Positions 25,475 to 33,824 of a stretch of DNA of 64,000 nucleotides are shown one piece after another. Position 1 is the first letter of the stretch, and every line of letters begins with the position of its first letter. A model generated the notes under the pieces. That model was given only the letters and a program-made list of their open reading frames with translations, ran no database searches and was not told where the DNA came from. The translations under genes were made by a program, and so were the position numbers. This DNA comes from Moheibacter stercoris (lineage in GTDB: Bacteria; Bacteroidota; Bacteroidia; Flavobacteriales; Weeksellaceae): contig NZ_JBEPMO010000007.1 of the NCBI RefSeq assembly GCF_040545805.1, positions 62,001 to 126,000 on the forward strand. The letters are read 5' to 3'.

Positions 25475-26264
25475 ATTATTATTCTTAATCAGTTTCCTCA
25501 TTGGATTCATCCTTTTTGCGCAAACTCCTTTTGAGGTTGTGAAAAAAGATTATAAACCAGCGGTAAAGTTGGTGCATGATTTTGGCGATATGTTGAATCC
25601 GGTTGAAGAAGCCGATTTAGAACGTCAATTGGTCGCCTATAACGATTCAACTTCTGTTCAAGTTGTCGTTGTTACTTTTCAAAAACTAGATGGCTATCCC
25701 ATTCATCTTTTAGCAAGTGAAATTGGTGAAAATTGGGGAGTAGGTCAAAAAGATGATCACAATGGTATTGTCATTGTTTTGAGTAATGAAGATCGTAAAG
25801 TGGACATTCGTACAGGTTACGGAGCGCAAATTCATCTTCCTCCCAGTATTGCAAAATTGATCATCGACAAAGAGATGATTCCTCAATTCCGAAATGGAAA
25901 TTATTACCAAGGTTTGGTCAATGCGCTTGATGCAATTCACCTAAGCCTTGCTGGGAAATACCAAGCAAAACCCAAATCCAATCAATCCAGTAGCGATGGT
26001 TGGGGAGTTTTTATATTTTTCTTTGTCATCATTTTATTGTTCATCATTATCTCAAGTAAAGGTGGTGGCGGTGGAAGTGGAAATCGTGGTCGTCGCGGAT
26101 TTAACTGGGGAGATGTCATTCTTACCAGCGGTGGAACTCGTTCTTGGGGCGGCGGAAGTTCATGGGGCGGAGGTGGCTCTTGGGGCGGTGGCAGCTCAGG
26201 AGGTGGTTTCGGCGGATTTGGTGGTGGAAGCTTCGGTGGAGGTGGAGCCAGTGGAAGTTGGTGA
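25455..26264 (+). CDS. Secreted/membrane TPM-domain protein with glycine-rich tail (YgcG family)
   Basis: ATG at 25455 is chosen because it begins a good signal peptide (KLLFLISFLIGFILFAQ); longer frames start in the upstream gene. The TPM domain is about residues 35-165 (VHDFGDMLNPVEEADLERQL, NWGVGQKDDHNGIVIVLSNE, RKVDIRTGYGAQIHLPPSIA). One membrane helix (WGVFIFFFVIILLFIIIS) and a Gly/Ser/Trp-rich tail of about 70 residues follow, ending GASGSW. This domain order is typical of YgcG-like proteins, whose function is unknown. It overlaps the soluble TPM gene by 20 bases. Confidence 0.88.
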   Translation: MKSVGAKLLFLISFLIGFILFAQTPFEVVKKDYKPAVKLVHDFGDMLNPVEEADLERQLVAYNDSTSVQVVVVTFQKLDGYPIHLLASEIGENWGVGQKDDHNGIVIVLSNEDRKVDIRTGYGAQIHLPPSIAKLIIDKEMIPQFRNGNYYQGLVNALDAIHLSLAGKYQAKPKSNQSSSDGWGVFIFFFVIILLFIIISSKGGGGGSGNRGRRGFNWGDVILTSGGTRSWGGGSSWGGGGSWGGGSSGGGFGGFGGGSFGGGGASGSW

Positions 26265-26317
26265 TATATTTTCTATTCTAATCCACATCATACTAATATA
26301 TATTGACTGAATTTTTC

Positions 26318-26860
26318 ATGAAATGGAAATCCTATTTTTTGTTATTTCTGCTTCTCGGATTTTCCCAATCTTTTGCACAGAAAGATTCTTTGGAAATCAA
26401 AGATTTTGAAAGGAAAAGAAGTTCTGCAGACTCTCTTCGAATAGCTCATCCGCATAGTTATTCCAATCGCCCAGCGGTTATTTTAGGATATAATTTAGGT
26501 CATAATTCTTATGGTGAATTTGGATTTGCGTTGCATTCTACCTATCATCATATGCTTTTTGTAACCAAATTTATAGGTTCAGAATTTCGAATGGGTGGTT
26601 CCGATTTTATTGTTGGACCTAAATTGGGTTTGTATTTTGGAATGGGACTAGGAATAGGATTAAACGCTATTTATTATACCAATTTTGAAAAAGGAAGTTT
26701 TGTTTTCCGACCGGAAATTGGAACTACGATTCTTGGAATGAAAATATTTTATGGATATAACTGGAAATTAACGAACCAAGAATTTAAAGGTATCAATACC
26801 CATCAATTAGGTGTCGCCTTTTTAATTCCCCTCGCCAAACCAAAAGTTCTTTCGCATTAA
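26318..26860 (+). CDS. Secreted beta-rich protein, function unknown
   Basis: The ATG at 26318 is preferred over TTG at 26303, since it begins a signal peptide (SYFLLFLLLGFSQSFAQ). The 180-residue protein has alternating aromatic and glycine strands (VILGYNLGHNSYGEFGFALH, VGPKLGLYFGMGLGIGLNAI, FRPEIGTTILGMKIFYGYNW) like a small outer-membrane beta barrel. No family is recognised with certainty. It lies 53 bases after the TPM gene and before dgt. Confidence 0.7.
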   Translation: MKWKSYFLLFLLLGFSQSFAQKDSLEIKDFERKRSSADSLRIAHPHSYSNRPAVILGYNLGHNSYGEFGFALHSTYHHMLFVTKFIGSEFRMGGSDFIVGPKLGLYFGMGLGIGLNAIYYTNFEKGSFVFRPEIGTTILGMKIFYGYNWKLTNQEFKGINTHQLGVAFLIPLAKPKVLSH

Positions 26861-26896
26861 ATTTTTCAAGAATTCGAATCTTACAATCCATAATTC

Positions 26897-26904
26897 TATC
26901 TTTG
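26897..26904 (+). promoter_or_regulatory. Candidate -7 promoter element (TATCTTTG) abutting the dgt start
   Basis: An exact TAnnTTTG match ends only 4 bases before the first dgt ATG. If used, the mRNA would be leaderless or nearly so. Confidence 0.45.
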
Positions 26905-26908
26905 CTCT

Positions 26909-28279
26909 ATGATGGATTTGAACGAACTATATTCTGGAAAACGATTGGGAGTAGATGCGAGTAAAGATACTCGTACAGAATACCAACGTGATTTTGACCG
27001 AATTATCTTTTCTTCTGCCTTTCGTCGATTGCAAAACAAAACCCAAGTTTTCCCCTTGCCTGGTAGTGTTTTTGTACACAATCGATTGACGCATTCTTTG
27101 GAAGTGGCATCTGTTGGGCGTTCACTAGGAAATTTAGCAGGTGAATTCATTGTCAAAAAATACAAAGAGCAGTTAACAAAAGAATCAAGATCGTTTTATC
27201 GTCATAATTTATACAATGTGATTTCCTCTGCTTGTTTGTGCCATGACATAGGAAATCCGGCATTTGGGCATTCGGGAGAAGATGCGATTGCATCATTTTT
27301 TGAGAAAAATGAATCGACTTACAAACCGAAATTTTCAGCAGAAGAATGGACCGATTTTATCCATTTTGAAGGAAATGCCAATGCGATCCGAATCTTAACT
27401 CAACAGCAAACAGGAAAGTTGGAAGGAAGCATCGGTTTAACTTTTGCAACCATGGCGGCTATTGCGAAATATCCCTGTGAATCCATCGCTAGAACCAAAG
27501 GTATTTTGCATCGAAAGAAATTTGGCTTCTTCCAAGCAGAAAAGGAGAATTTCCAGAAAATTGCGACAGAAACCCAAATGATTTTGGAACAAACCATTCC
27601 AACCATTTACAAAAGACATCCTTTTGTTTGGTTGGTAGAAGCTGCAGACGACATTTGTTACAACATCATCGATTTAGAAGATTCGCATCGTTTAGGAATT
27701 ATCGATCATGATAAATGCGTGAATTTATTATTGGACTTGATTGATTCTTTGGATGCAAAAGGATTGGACGGACTGAAAAATCGCCATCATTTGATTCAGG
27801 ATAAAAACGAAAAAATTGCTTTTTTACGTGCGAAATCTATCGGGCATTTGATGATGAATGCTGCTAAAACATTTGAAAATCATTTTGAGGAAATTTTAAA
27901 TGGAACTTTGGAAAAGCCTTTGTTAAGTCTAATTGATGAAGAGAAAAATTCAAATTCCAAAGCTGTATTGAAACAGATAGAAACCTTTTCGATTGAAAAT
28001 ATTTACAACCATCATGCAGTGGTGGAAATCGAAAACGCAGGTTTCAACGTTATGTCAGAATTATTGTCTCATTTCATTCCTCCAATTTTACATGCTGAAA
28101 ATCGAAGCAAAGCAGATGAAAAAGCGATTAAATTAATTCCCAATCAATTTTTATACGAAGATCAGTCAGATTACCATAAGGTTTTGGGCGTATTGGATTT
28201 CGTTTCGGGCATGACCGACAATTATGCGACAGAATTGTACCGAAGAATCAAAGGAATTGAAATCGGAATGCGTCGATAA
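26909..28279 (+). CDS. dgt: Deoxyguanosinetriphosphate triphosphohydrolase
   Basis: The protein has 456 residues. HD-domain motifs are THSLEVASVGRSLG (first His) and CHDIGNPAFGHSGED (HD pair), with the dGTPase signatures RRLQNKTQVFPLP, FEGNANAIRILTQQQ and VEAADDICYNIIDLED. The enzyme hydrolyses dGTP to deoxyguanosine and tripolyphosphate, and related forms adjust dNTP pools. ATG codons at 26909 and 26912 are both possible starts. The family length is about 450-510, so it is complete. It is a single gene with a promoter element directly before the start. Confidence 0.93.
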   Translation: MMDLNELYSGKRLGVDASKDTRTEYQRDFDRIIFSSAFRRLQNKTQVFPLPGSVFVHNRLTHSLEVASVGRSLGNLAGEFIVKKYKEQLTKESRSFYRHNLYNVISSACLCHDIGNPAFGHSGEDAIASFFEKNESTYKPKFSAEEWTDFIHFEGNANAIRILTQQQTGKLEGSIGLTFATMAAIAKYPCESIARTKGILHRKKFGFFQAEKENFQKIATETQMILEQTIPTIYKRHPFVWLVEAADDICYNIIDLEDSHRLGIIDHDKCVNLLLDLIDSLDAKGLDGLKNRHHLIQDKNEKIAFLRAKSIGHLMMNAAKTFENHFEEILNGTLEKPLLSLIDEEKNSNSKAVLKQIETFSIENIYNHHAVVEIENAGFNVMSELLSHFIPPILHAENRSKADEKAIKLIPNQFLYEDQSDYHKVLGVLDFVSGMTDNYATELYRRIKGIEIGMRR

Positions 28280-28346
28280 TTTTAACAATTTTCTATTGGA
28301 TAATTTCGTATCTTTTTAAGCCTAAACAACTTAAAAACTTACGATT

Positions 28347-28706
28347 ATGATGCGATTATTATTCTTTTTCGTGTTGGTTTCTTCTATTTCATTTGGTCAG
28401 AAACTAATTAGTCTTGATCAAATTCCCGATTATATGGGGAAAAATGTCAAAATTTGTGACAAGATTTATGGTTCCTATTTAACCAAAGGAAATTCTCCAG
28501 TAACCTTATTAAATGTGGGTGAAGATTTTCCAGATAATCCTATAACCTTTGTGGTTTATGCCAAAGATCGGAAGAATTTCTCCTATGATCCAGCTGAATT
28601 TCTTGTGGGAAAAACTGTTTGTGCCAAAGGAAAATTGGTGGAATTCAAAGGCAAACCTCAAATTGTGTTGAATTCGGAAAAAGATGTGGAAATTCAAACC
28701 TATTGA
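28347..28706 (+). CDS. Small secreted OB-fold-like protein
   Basis: The protein has 119 residues with a signal peptide (LLFFFVLVSSISFGQ). The mature 100 residues read like an OB fold: YMGKNVKICDKIYGSYLTKG, TLLNVGEDFPDNPITFVVYA and VGKTVCAKGKLVEFKGKPQI, ending in VEIQTY. Secreted single OB-fold proteins of this size are common in Bacteroidota and of unknown role. The gene stands alone, followed by a hairpin terminator. Confidence 0.7.
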   Translation: MMRLLFFFVLVSSISFGQKLISLDQIPDYMGKNVKICDKIYGSYLTKGNSPVTLLNVGEDFPDNPITFVVYAKDRKNFSYDPAEFLVGKTVCAKGKLVEFKGKPQIVLNSEKDVEIQTY

Positions 28707-28710
28707 TAAA

Positions 28711-28737
28711 AAAAACTGCTCGAGTGTGAGCAGTTTT
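28711..28737. terminator. Hairpin terminator
   Basis: AAAACTGCTC and GAGCAGTTTT form a stem with a 6-nt loop and A/T-rich flanks, between the OB-fold-like gene and the convergent LolA-like gene. The T-run is short on the plus strand; the minus strand carries a longer one. Confidence 0.7.
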
Positions 28738-28757
28738 GGATTTAATATTTTGTGTCT

Positions 28758-29423
28758 TTAAAAACGAAATACTTTATCATCAATTGTTGGATTGATTTGA
28801 ATTTGGTAGAATTTGATGACATATTCACCTCCTTCTTTTGGGTGACCCACCATTCGCGTAGCAAATCTTAATCCGTCAAAGATTTTGTAATCGTAGTAAT
28901 ACATTTTTTCTTCCTTGTTCTCTTCCCACAATAAACTTGCATCTTTTGTTGAAAAGCAATAGGTGATTTTATTGACATTTTTCGTAAGTTCTACCAAATT
29001 ACATTCTTGTCCTTCAGAAGTTGATTTGCCTTTGTAAACTGCTTCAAATCCTTTCTTGTCATAATCCAAAATGTCAGATTCAAAAGAATCGGGTTGATAG
29101 TCTTTTTTGATTGTGTTTTTACCCGAAATTTCGTTGTAGGTCCAACCATTTTTACCATCATAGCCTTCGTTTAATATCTCCTTACCATCTATCAGAAAGA
29201 CAACTTTCTTTTGCGAAGGACGTTTGTGATAAACGGTCATTGGAAAACTTTGATCCAATCCCCAAACGGCATCACCTTTTAAAATAATAGAATTTAAAGA
29301 ACGCCATTTTTGAATTCCTCCAGAATTTTCTAGATTTTTTTCAATGATACTTTTTGCGGTTTGCGCTTTCAAGTTTCCAGCGCTAAAGAGGATTAAAAAG
29401 AGAGAAAAGATTTTTAAATTCAT
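28758..29423 (-). CDS. LolA/outer-membrane lipoprotein-sorting-like secreted protein
   Basis: The start at 29423 gives a clean signal peptide (IFSLFLILFSAGNLKAQ). An alternative ATG seven codons upstream (29444) would overlap the dehydrogenase gene by 14 bases. The mature part fits the LolA/LolB-like half-barrel: IIEKNLENSGGIQKWRSLNS, ILKGDAVWGLDQSFPMTVYH, NEGYDGKNGWTYNEISGKNT and FDGLRFATRMVGH. It lies beside a Kdo-related gene pair, but no functional link is shown. It is probably periplasmic, carrying or sensing lipid. Confidence 0.75.
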   Translation of the reverse strand: MNLKIFSLFLILFSAGNLKAQTAKSIIEKNLENSGGIQKWRSLNSIILKGDAVWGLDQSFPMTVYHKRPSQKKVVFLIDGKEILNEGYDGKNGWTYNEISGKNTIKKDYQPDSFESDILDYDKKGFEAVYKGKSTSEGQECNLVELTKNVNKITYCFSTKDASLLWEENKEEKMYYYDYKIFDGLRFATRMVGHPKEGGEYVIKFYQIQINPTIDDKVFRF

Positions 29424-29430
29424 TTTCAAA

Positions 29431-30504
29431 CTACATTTTTTCATACAATTCTTTGATTTTCTTTTCGGTTATCTGTTGATGCCAATTTTTCCCCAATGCA
29501 TTTTCCCAAAGAGGAGTTAGACTTAGGGCAACAGCCACCATTTTATTCATTTGTTCGTCCGATAAGTTCTGACAGATATTTTTTGGAATTTCCACTTCAA
29601 ATTTGTCCACCATTTTTTTGAAATCTTTGACTCCTTCCGGATAGAATTCGGCAATTTGATCAAAAGCGATGCAATTTCCAACCCCATGCTTGATGCCCAA
29701 AACATATGACAATCCATAACTCAATGCATGTGCAACGCCAACTTGTGAATAGGCAATACTCATACCGCCATGCCAAGAAGCCATCATCAAATCTTCATCA
29801 GATTCCTCATCCCATTCCGATTTTTCTAGAAATATTTTCTTGCACAATTCGAGTGCTTTTTCACCATAACTACGGCTAAAGGCGTTCAGAAATGTTCCAT
29901 TTAAGGATTCAATCGAATGGATATAGCAATCCATTCCCGTAAAGAATACTTGTTCTTTGGGTGCTCCTTGCGTGAGATTGGGATCTAAAATTACTTGATT
30001 AAATGGCGTGAAGTCTGAATTTAAACCGAGTTTTTTTTCAGGACCTGTCAAGACACAGGTTCTAGATACTTCAGCTCCCGTTCCACTAAGAGTAGGAATT
30101 CCCGCATGATAAACGCCTTCGTTTTGAATCAAATCCCAGCCTTGATAATTGGCAGAAGAACCTTCATTGTTCATCATCAAGGAAACTGCTTTGGTCATAT
30201 CCATCACACTTCCTCCACCATATCCAATGATCCCAGAAACCTTTCCAAATTCTTCTATTAATTGATCTCTAATTTGATCAACATCAGATGTTTTGGGTTC
30301 TTCGGTTGTATCGATGAAGATGATTTTATCATTTTTTTGAACCGGAATATGTTGAACCAAAGATTTGTCTTTGAAAAAATGATCGGCAAAATATATAATA
30401 GGATACCCATTTTGACGAATAGGTTCCACTATTTCCTCAACTTGTTGCGAAGATCCTTTTCCGTAAATGACACGGGGAACCATGGGGAAATTTCTAAAAC
30501 TCAT
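29431..30504 (-). CDS. Iron-containing alcohol dehydrogenase family, KdnB-like (3-deoxy-manno-octulosonate 8-oxidase)
   Basis: The protein has 357 residues. The NAD-binding GYGGGSVMDMTKA, the substrate loop PTLSGTGAEVSRTCV and the metal-site residues in TGMDCYIHSIES, VGVAHALSYGL and IKHGVGNC mark the iron-dependent alcohol dehydrogenase family. The gene overlaps kdsB by four bases (ATGA), so the two are translationally coupled. In Shewanella, KdnB oxidises C8 of Kdo before the aminotransferase KdnA makes 8-amino-Kdo, which KdsB then activates. The kdsB neighbour makes this assignment likely. No aminotransferase is present in the window, so the full pathway is unproven. Confidence 0.8.
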   Translation of the reverse strand: MSFRNFPMVPRVIYGKGSSQQVEEIVEPIRQNGYPIIYFADHFFKDKSLVQHIPVQKNDKIIFIDTTEEPKTSDVDQIRDQLIEEFGKVSGIIGYGGGSVMDMTKAVSLMMNNEGSSANYQGWDLIQNEGVYHAGIPTLSGTGAEVSRTCVLTGPEKKLGLNSDFTPFNQVILDPNLTQGAPKEQVFFTGMDCYIHSIESLNGTFLNAFSRSYGEKALELCKKIFLEKSEWDEESDEDLMMASWHGGMSIAYSQVGVAHALSYGLSYVLGIKHGVGNCIAFDQIAEFYPEGVKDFKKMVDKFEVEIPKNICQNLSDEQMNKMVAVALSLTPLWENALGKNWHQQITEKKIKELYEKM

Positions 30505-31250
30505 TTCGTAATAGTTAGGTGGTTGTTCAAATAAGCATTGGCTTTTTCTAAATCTTCTGGTGTATCGATTCCGATTCCCATAAATCCAGTTTCCAATACT
30601 TTTATTTTCATTCCATATTCCAAGTAGCGCAATTGTTCCAATTTTTCTGCTTTTTCATTTTGTCTCATGGGTAATTTTGCAAAATTTAATAAGGCAGATT
30701 TTCGAAATGCATAGATACCAATATGTTGGTAATATTTTGCTTTGAAATTGGTTTCGCGTGGATAAGGAATCGGACTTCTTGAAAAATACAAGGCAAAATT
30801 ATGTATGTCCCAATTCACTTTCACACTATTGGGGTTGTGTATGTCTTCTTCGTTGGTTATTTCTTGCGCCAAAGTTGCCAAGGAAATTTCTTGATTGAAA
30901 TCCTTTTCGTAGGCTTCAACCAATTTTGCCAACGCTTCTTTTTTCACAAAAGGTTCGTCACCTTGAACGTTTACGACGATATCACAATCCAAATCTTTCA
31001 CTGCTTCTGCAATTCGGTCGCTACCTGTTTGATGTTCCGCGATGCTCATGATTGCTTTTCCACCCTTTTTGGTGATTTCTTCAAAAATTACTTCAGAATC
31101 GGTTACTACAAAAACATCGTCAAAAAGCTCGGTTTGGATGGTGTTCAAATAGGTCATCCAAATAACAGACTTATCTCCTAATTGAGCCATCAGTTTACCA
31201 GGAAAACGGGTTGCAGCATAGCGTGCAGGAATAACAGCAATGGTTTTCAA
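30501..31250 (-). CDS. kdsB: 3-deoxy-manno-octulosonate cytidylyltransferase
   Basis: The protein has 249 residues, the normal length. The nucleotide-binding PARYAATRFPGKLMA, VNVQGDEPFV and RSPIPYPRE and the C-terminal GFMGIGIDTPEDLEKANAYL are KdsB signatures. The enzyme activates Kdo (or 8-amino-Kdo) with CTP for the lipid A core. The gene precedes the KdnB-like gene with a 4-base overlap. Two candidate -7 elements lie upstream. Confidence 0.93.
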   Translation of the reverse strand: MKTIAVIPARYAATRFPGKLMAQLGDKSVIWMTYLNTIQTELFDDVFVVTDSEVIFEEITKKGGKAIMSIAEHQTGSDRIAEAVKDLDCDIVVNVQGDEPFVKKEALAKLVEAYEKDFNQEISLATLAQEITNEEDIHNPNSVKVNWDIHNFALYFSRSPIPYPRETNFKAKYYQHIGIYAFRKSALLNFAKLPMRQNEKAEKLEQLRYLEYGMKIKVLETGFMGIGIDTPEDLEKANAYLNNHLTITK

Positions 31251-31268
31251 AATCTAATTGTGTTTTAT

Positions 31269-31295
31269 CAAATCTACAAAATTATCGCAAAAGTA
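31269..31295 (-). promoter_or_regulatory. Two candidate -7 elements upstream of kdsB
   Basis: On the minus strand TAGATTTG (31269-31276) and TACTTTTG (31288-31295) both match TAnnTTTG, at 19 and 38 bases before the kdsB start. Neither has an obvious -33 TTG at ideal spacing. The rest of the 166-base divergent region shows no other clear signal. Confidence 0.4.
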
Positions 31296-31416
31296 GGACG
31301 ATTACTTGGGATAATTCGATTTTTAAAGGATTCACAGAATCTTGCTTCGGTTTTTACTTGGAAAGTCGTTATCTTTACGGCTTAAATTTTTAATTCAGTT
31401 CAGCGAAAAATCACCT

Positions 31417-32187
31417 ATGAATTCATTGCAATTGCTTTTTTATAAGAATGGATTTTCGTTTTGTACCCAATCTGCAGATGGGAATATGTCGAAAGTTTCA
31501 ACTTTTGAAGTGTCGCATTTTAGCAAATGGGAAGAAGAGGTCGTACGTGAATTAGAAGTGAATTTATTGTTGAGAAGAACCTTTGATGTTGTGAAAGTTG
31601 GATTGGTAACAAGCTTTTTCAATATGGTGCCCAATGAATATTTAAGCGTCAATTCAGAATCCTTGTTAAACTTTAGTGAATCTGAATTTGAAGAAAATAT
31701 ATTGTTGGAAAGTTCAACGAGATTCCATGCAAGTTTCTTGTTTGGTGGATCACAATTGTTGATCAACAAGCTGAATGAATTATATGCCAAGGTTGAAATT
31801 TACCATTCAGGATCAGTATTGATTAATTCCGTTACCCTTTCATCAAATACCATTGTTCATGTGAATTTGGTTCATCAAAATTTGGAGATTTTGGTGATGA
31901 ATGGTGAACAGATTGGTTATTACAATTTGTTTGAAACCTTAACAGGCGAAGACATTTTATTTTATACATTGTTTGCAATTGAGCAAATTAGTTTGGATAC
32001 CAATAAAGTTGAACTCAAAACCTATGGTCAATTATTGGCCAATACAAAAGTATTTCAAATTTTCAAAAAATATGTTCGACATGTAAGTGTAGGACTGAAA
32101 GACGAAAATTTTTTAGAACATTTTACTTTATTTAATTTAACAAAATGCGAATCATTTCTGGTTCCTTCCGAGGAAAAAAAATCATAG
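31417..32187 (+). CDS. DUF3822 family protein
   Basis: The start at 31417 is preferred (MNSLQLLFYKNGFSFCTQ); the longer frame from 31342 adds unlikely residues. The 256-residue protein (FDVVKVGLVTSFFNMVPNEY, VHVNLVHQNLEILVMNGEQI, FYTLFAIEQISLDTNKVELK) matches the DUF3822 family of Bacteroidota, a likely RNase H/actin-type fold of unknown function. It overlaps rsmD by 43 bases in another frame, the arrangement usual for this pair. Confidence 0.85.
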   Translation: MNSLQLLFYKNGFSFCTQSADGNMSKVSTFEVSHFSKWEEEVVRELEVNLLLRRTFDVVKVGLVTSFFNMVPNEYLSVNSESLLNFSESEFEENILLESSTRFHASFLFGGSQLLINKLNELYAKVEIYHSGSVLINSVTLSSNTIVHVNLVHQNLEILVMNGEQIGYYNLFETLTGEDILFYTLFAIEQISLDTNKVELKTYGQLLANTKVFQIFKKYVRHVSVGLKDENFLEHFTLFNLTKCESFLVPSEEKKS

Positions 32188-32717
32188 CTCCAAGTAATTT
32201 ACCTGGACGTCCAACCACGGATTTTGCAAAAGAGGCTTTGTTCAATGTCTTGAACAATCATTATCATTTTGATGAAATTTCGGTTTTGGATTTATTTGCA
32301 GGAATCGGAAGTATTTCTTGGGAATTTGCTTCGCGCGGAAGTCAACGTATCGTATCGGTTGATCAAGATCCAGGTTGTGTGAAGTTTTTGACTGAAACTG
32401 CTCAGAAATTGTCCATTGCAGATCGAATGACCATCGTACGAAATGATGTTTTCCAATTTTTGAAACGCAATACCTACGGAAGTTTTGATATTGTTTTTGT
32501 TGATCCACCTTATACGTTTACCCAGGAAGAATACGATAAGTTGGTGGAAATGGTAAGAGAGAACAAATGGTTAAATGAAGGAGGTGAATTGGTCGTGGAA
32601 CATTCAGCTACCATAAAATTTGAGGAACATCAGCATTTGTTGCAAACCCGAAAATATGGAAACGTTCATTTTTCCTTTTTCGATTTTGATGAAATCAATC
32701 CCGAGCTTCCTCAATAA
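32145..32717 (+). CDS. rsmD: 16S rRNA (guanine-N2)-methyltransferase RsmD
   Basis: The protein has 190 residues. The N-terminal MRIISGSFRGKKI, the PTTDFAKEALFNVL segment, the SAM-binding VLDLFAGIGSISWEFASRG and catalytic motif IVFVDPPYTF identify RsmD, which methylates G966 of 16S rRNA. The 5' end overlaps the DUF3822 gene by 43 bases, and the 3' end overlaps the convergent EEP-family gene by 23 bases. The frame is intact and of normal length. Confidence 0.95.
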   Translation: MRIISGSFRGKKIIAPSNLPGRPTTDFAKEALFNVLNNHYHFDEISVLDLFAGIGSISWEFASRGSQRIVSVDQDPGCVKFLTETAQKLSIADRMTIVRNDVFQFLKRNTYGSFDIVFVDPPYTFTQEEYDKLVEMVRENKWLNEGGELVVEHSATIKFEEHQHLLQTRKYGNVHFSFFDFDEINPELPQ

Positions 32718-33744
32718 TTTCGGTAGCTTCCTCCTTGTCATCTTGACTTGCTTCTAATTCATTCTCTTTCAATTCCCATTGGATGGATAAATCGATGCTG
32801 ATCGGATAATGATCGGACTGAACAGATTTTTCAACTTTCATTTCAATTAAACGAAAATGACTGCTGACAAAAAAGTGATCAAGTGGCCATTTGGCAAACC
32901 AATATTTCGCATGAAACGTATTGAACATTCCTCGTCCAATCCTTGGATCTAGCATTTTGCTAATGCGTAAAAACAAACGAGTTGTATGGCTCCATGCAAC
33001 ATCATTCAAATCTCCAAACACAATAGATGGTCCTTTGAATTCTTCAGATTTTTTGCCCACAATTAATATTTCTGCATCGCGTTCCGTACTTTCTGGATTT
33101 TCTTGGGGAACGGGTGGAGTAGGGTGAATGCCATACAGACGAACAAGTTTGTCCTTGATTTTGATATCAAAGGTTAAAGAGGGAATTTCCTCGTCAATCC
33201 AAAAATTGATGGATTCGTTGAGAATTTCATATTTGGAATAGAGCAGCAAACCGTAAGTGTTGTCTTGAGGAACTTCAATGAAATAGGGATAATCTTTTTT
33301 GATTTCCTGAACAGCATCCATCCACTCTTGATCGGTTTCCAACAAATAGACAATATCTGCATTGACTTCTTTGATTCGTTCAACTGTTAAGGCATATTCC
33401 TCATTGTCTTGGTATACATTGATTGTTAGAAGTTTTAAACGATGTTTCGGGTTTTGAGATGTTTCATTTGGTAACATTTTTTTAGATAAAAATGAATAAG
33501 GATAAATGAACCAAAACAAATAAACGATTGTTGCAATCAAAACAACCAAAAAGATCCAATCTGCCGTATGTTCAAAATCGATGAATACGATATAGCAAAT
33601 CAATAAGAAAATAGAAACGCAAAAAAATTGAAACCTTGGATAATCCCAAACTCGAACATACCACTTAGGTGATTTGAGTAAGGGCAATACCGATAAGATA
33701 CAAATCAAACTGATACAGCTGAACAGAATATAATGGCTTAACAT
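32695..33744 (-). CDS. Membrane-anchored endonuclease/exonuclease/phosphatase (EEP) family protein
   Basis: The protein has 349 residues. Three hydrophobic segments (about 2-20, 37-55 and 62-82) precede the EEP fold: KLLTINVYQDNEEY, NADIVYLLETDQEW, the metal/catalytic GDLNDVAWSH and C-terminal SDHYPI. The family includes nucleases, sphingomyelinases and inositol phosphatases; the substrate cannot be assigned. The domain is expected outside the cytoplasmic membrane. An acidic tail (ELEASQDDKEEATEIIEE) follows. Its 3' end overlaps rsmD. Confidence 0.85.
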   Translation of the reverse strand: MLSHYILFSCISLICILSVLPLLKSPKWYVRVWDYPRFQFFCVSIFLLICYIVFIDFEHTADWIFLVVLIATIVYLFWFIYPYSFLSKKMLPNETSQNPKHRLKLLTINVYQDNEEYALTVERIKEVNADIVYLLETDQEWMDAVQEIKKDYPYFIEVPQDNTYGLLLYSKYEILNESINFWIDEEIPSLTFDIKIKDKLVRLYGIHPTPPVPQENPESTERDAEILIVGKKSEEFKGPSIVFGDLNDVAWSHTTRLFLRISKMLDPRIGRGMFNTFHAKYWFAKWPLDHFFVSSHFRLIEMKVEKSVQSDHYPISIDLSIQWELKENELEASQDDKEEATEIIEEARD

Positions 33745-33772
33745 GGCGGACTTTGTTAGAAATTAAAAGTAC

Positions 33773-33806
33773 AAAAAAAAAGCATCCAAATTTTGGATGC
33801 TTTTAT
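33773..33806 (-). terminator. Intrinsic terminator after the RlpA-like gene
   Basis: The stem AAAGCATCCAAA/TTTTGGATGCTTT has a tight loop. On the minus strand it is followed by at least eight T. It lies 19 bases past the RlpA-like stop. Confidence 0.85.
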
Positions 33807-33824
33807 AATCAGTTTTGTTGTCTA

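Noticed and set aside
25948..26310. A 120-codon plus-strand frame rich in Val, Gly and Glu
   Set aside because: It is a shifted reading of the Gly-rich tail of the TPM gene, not a separate product.
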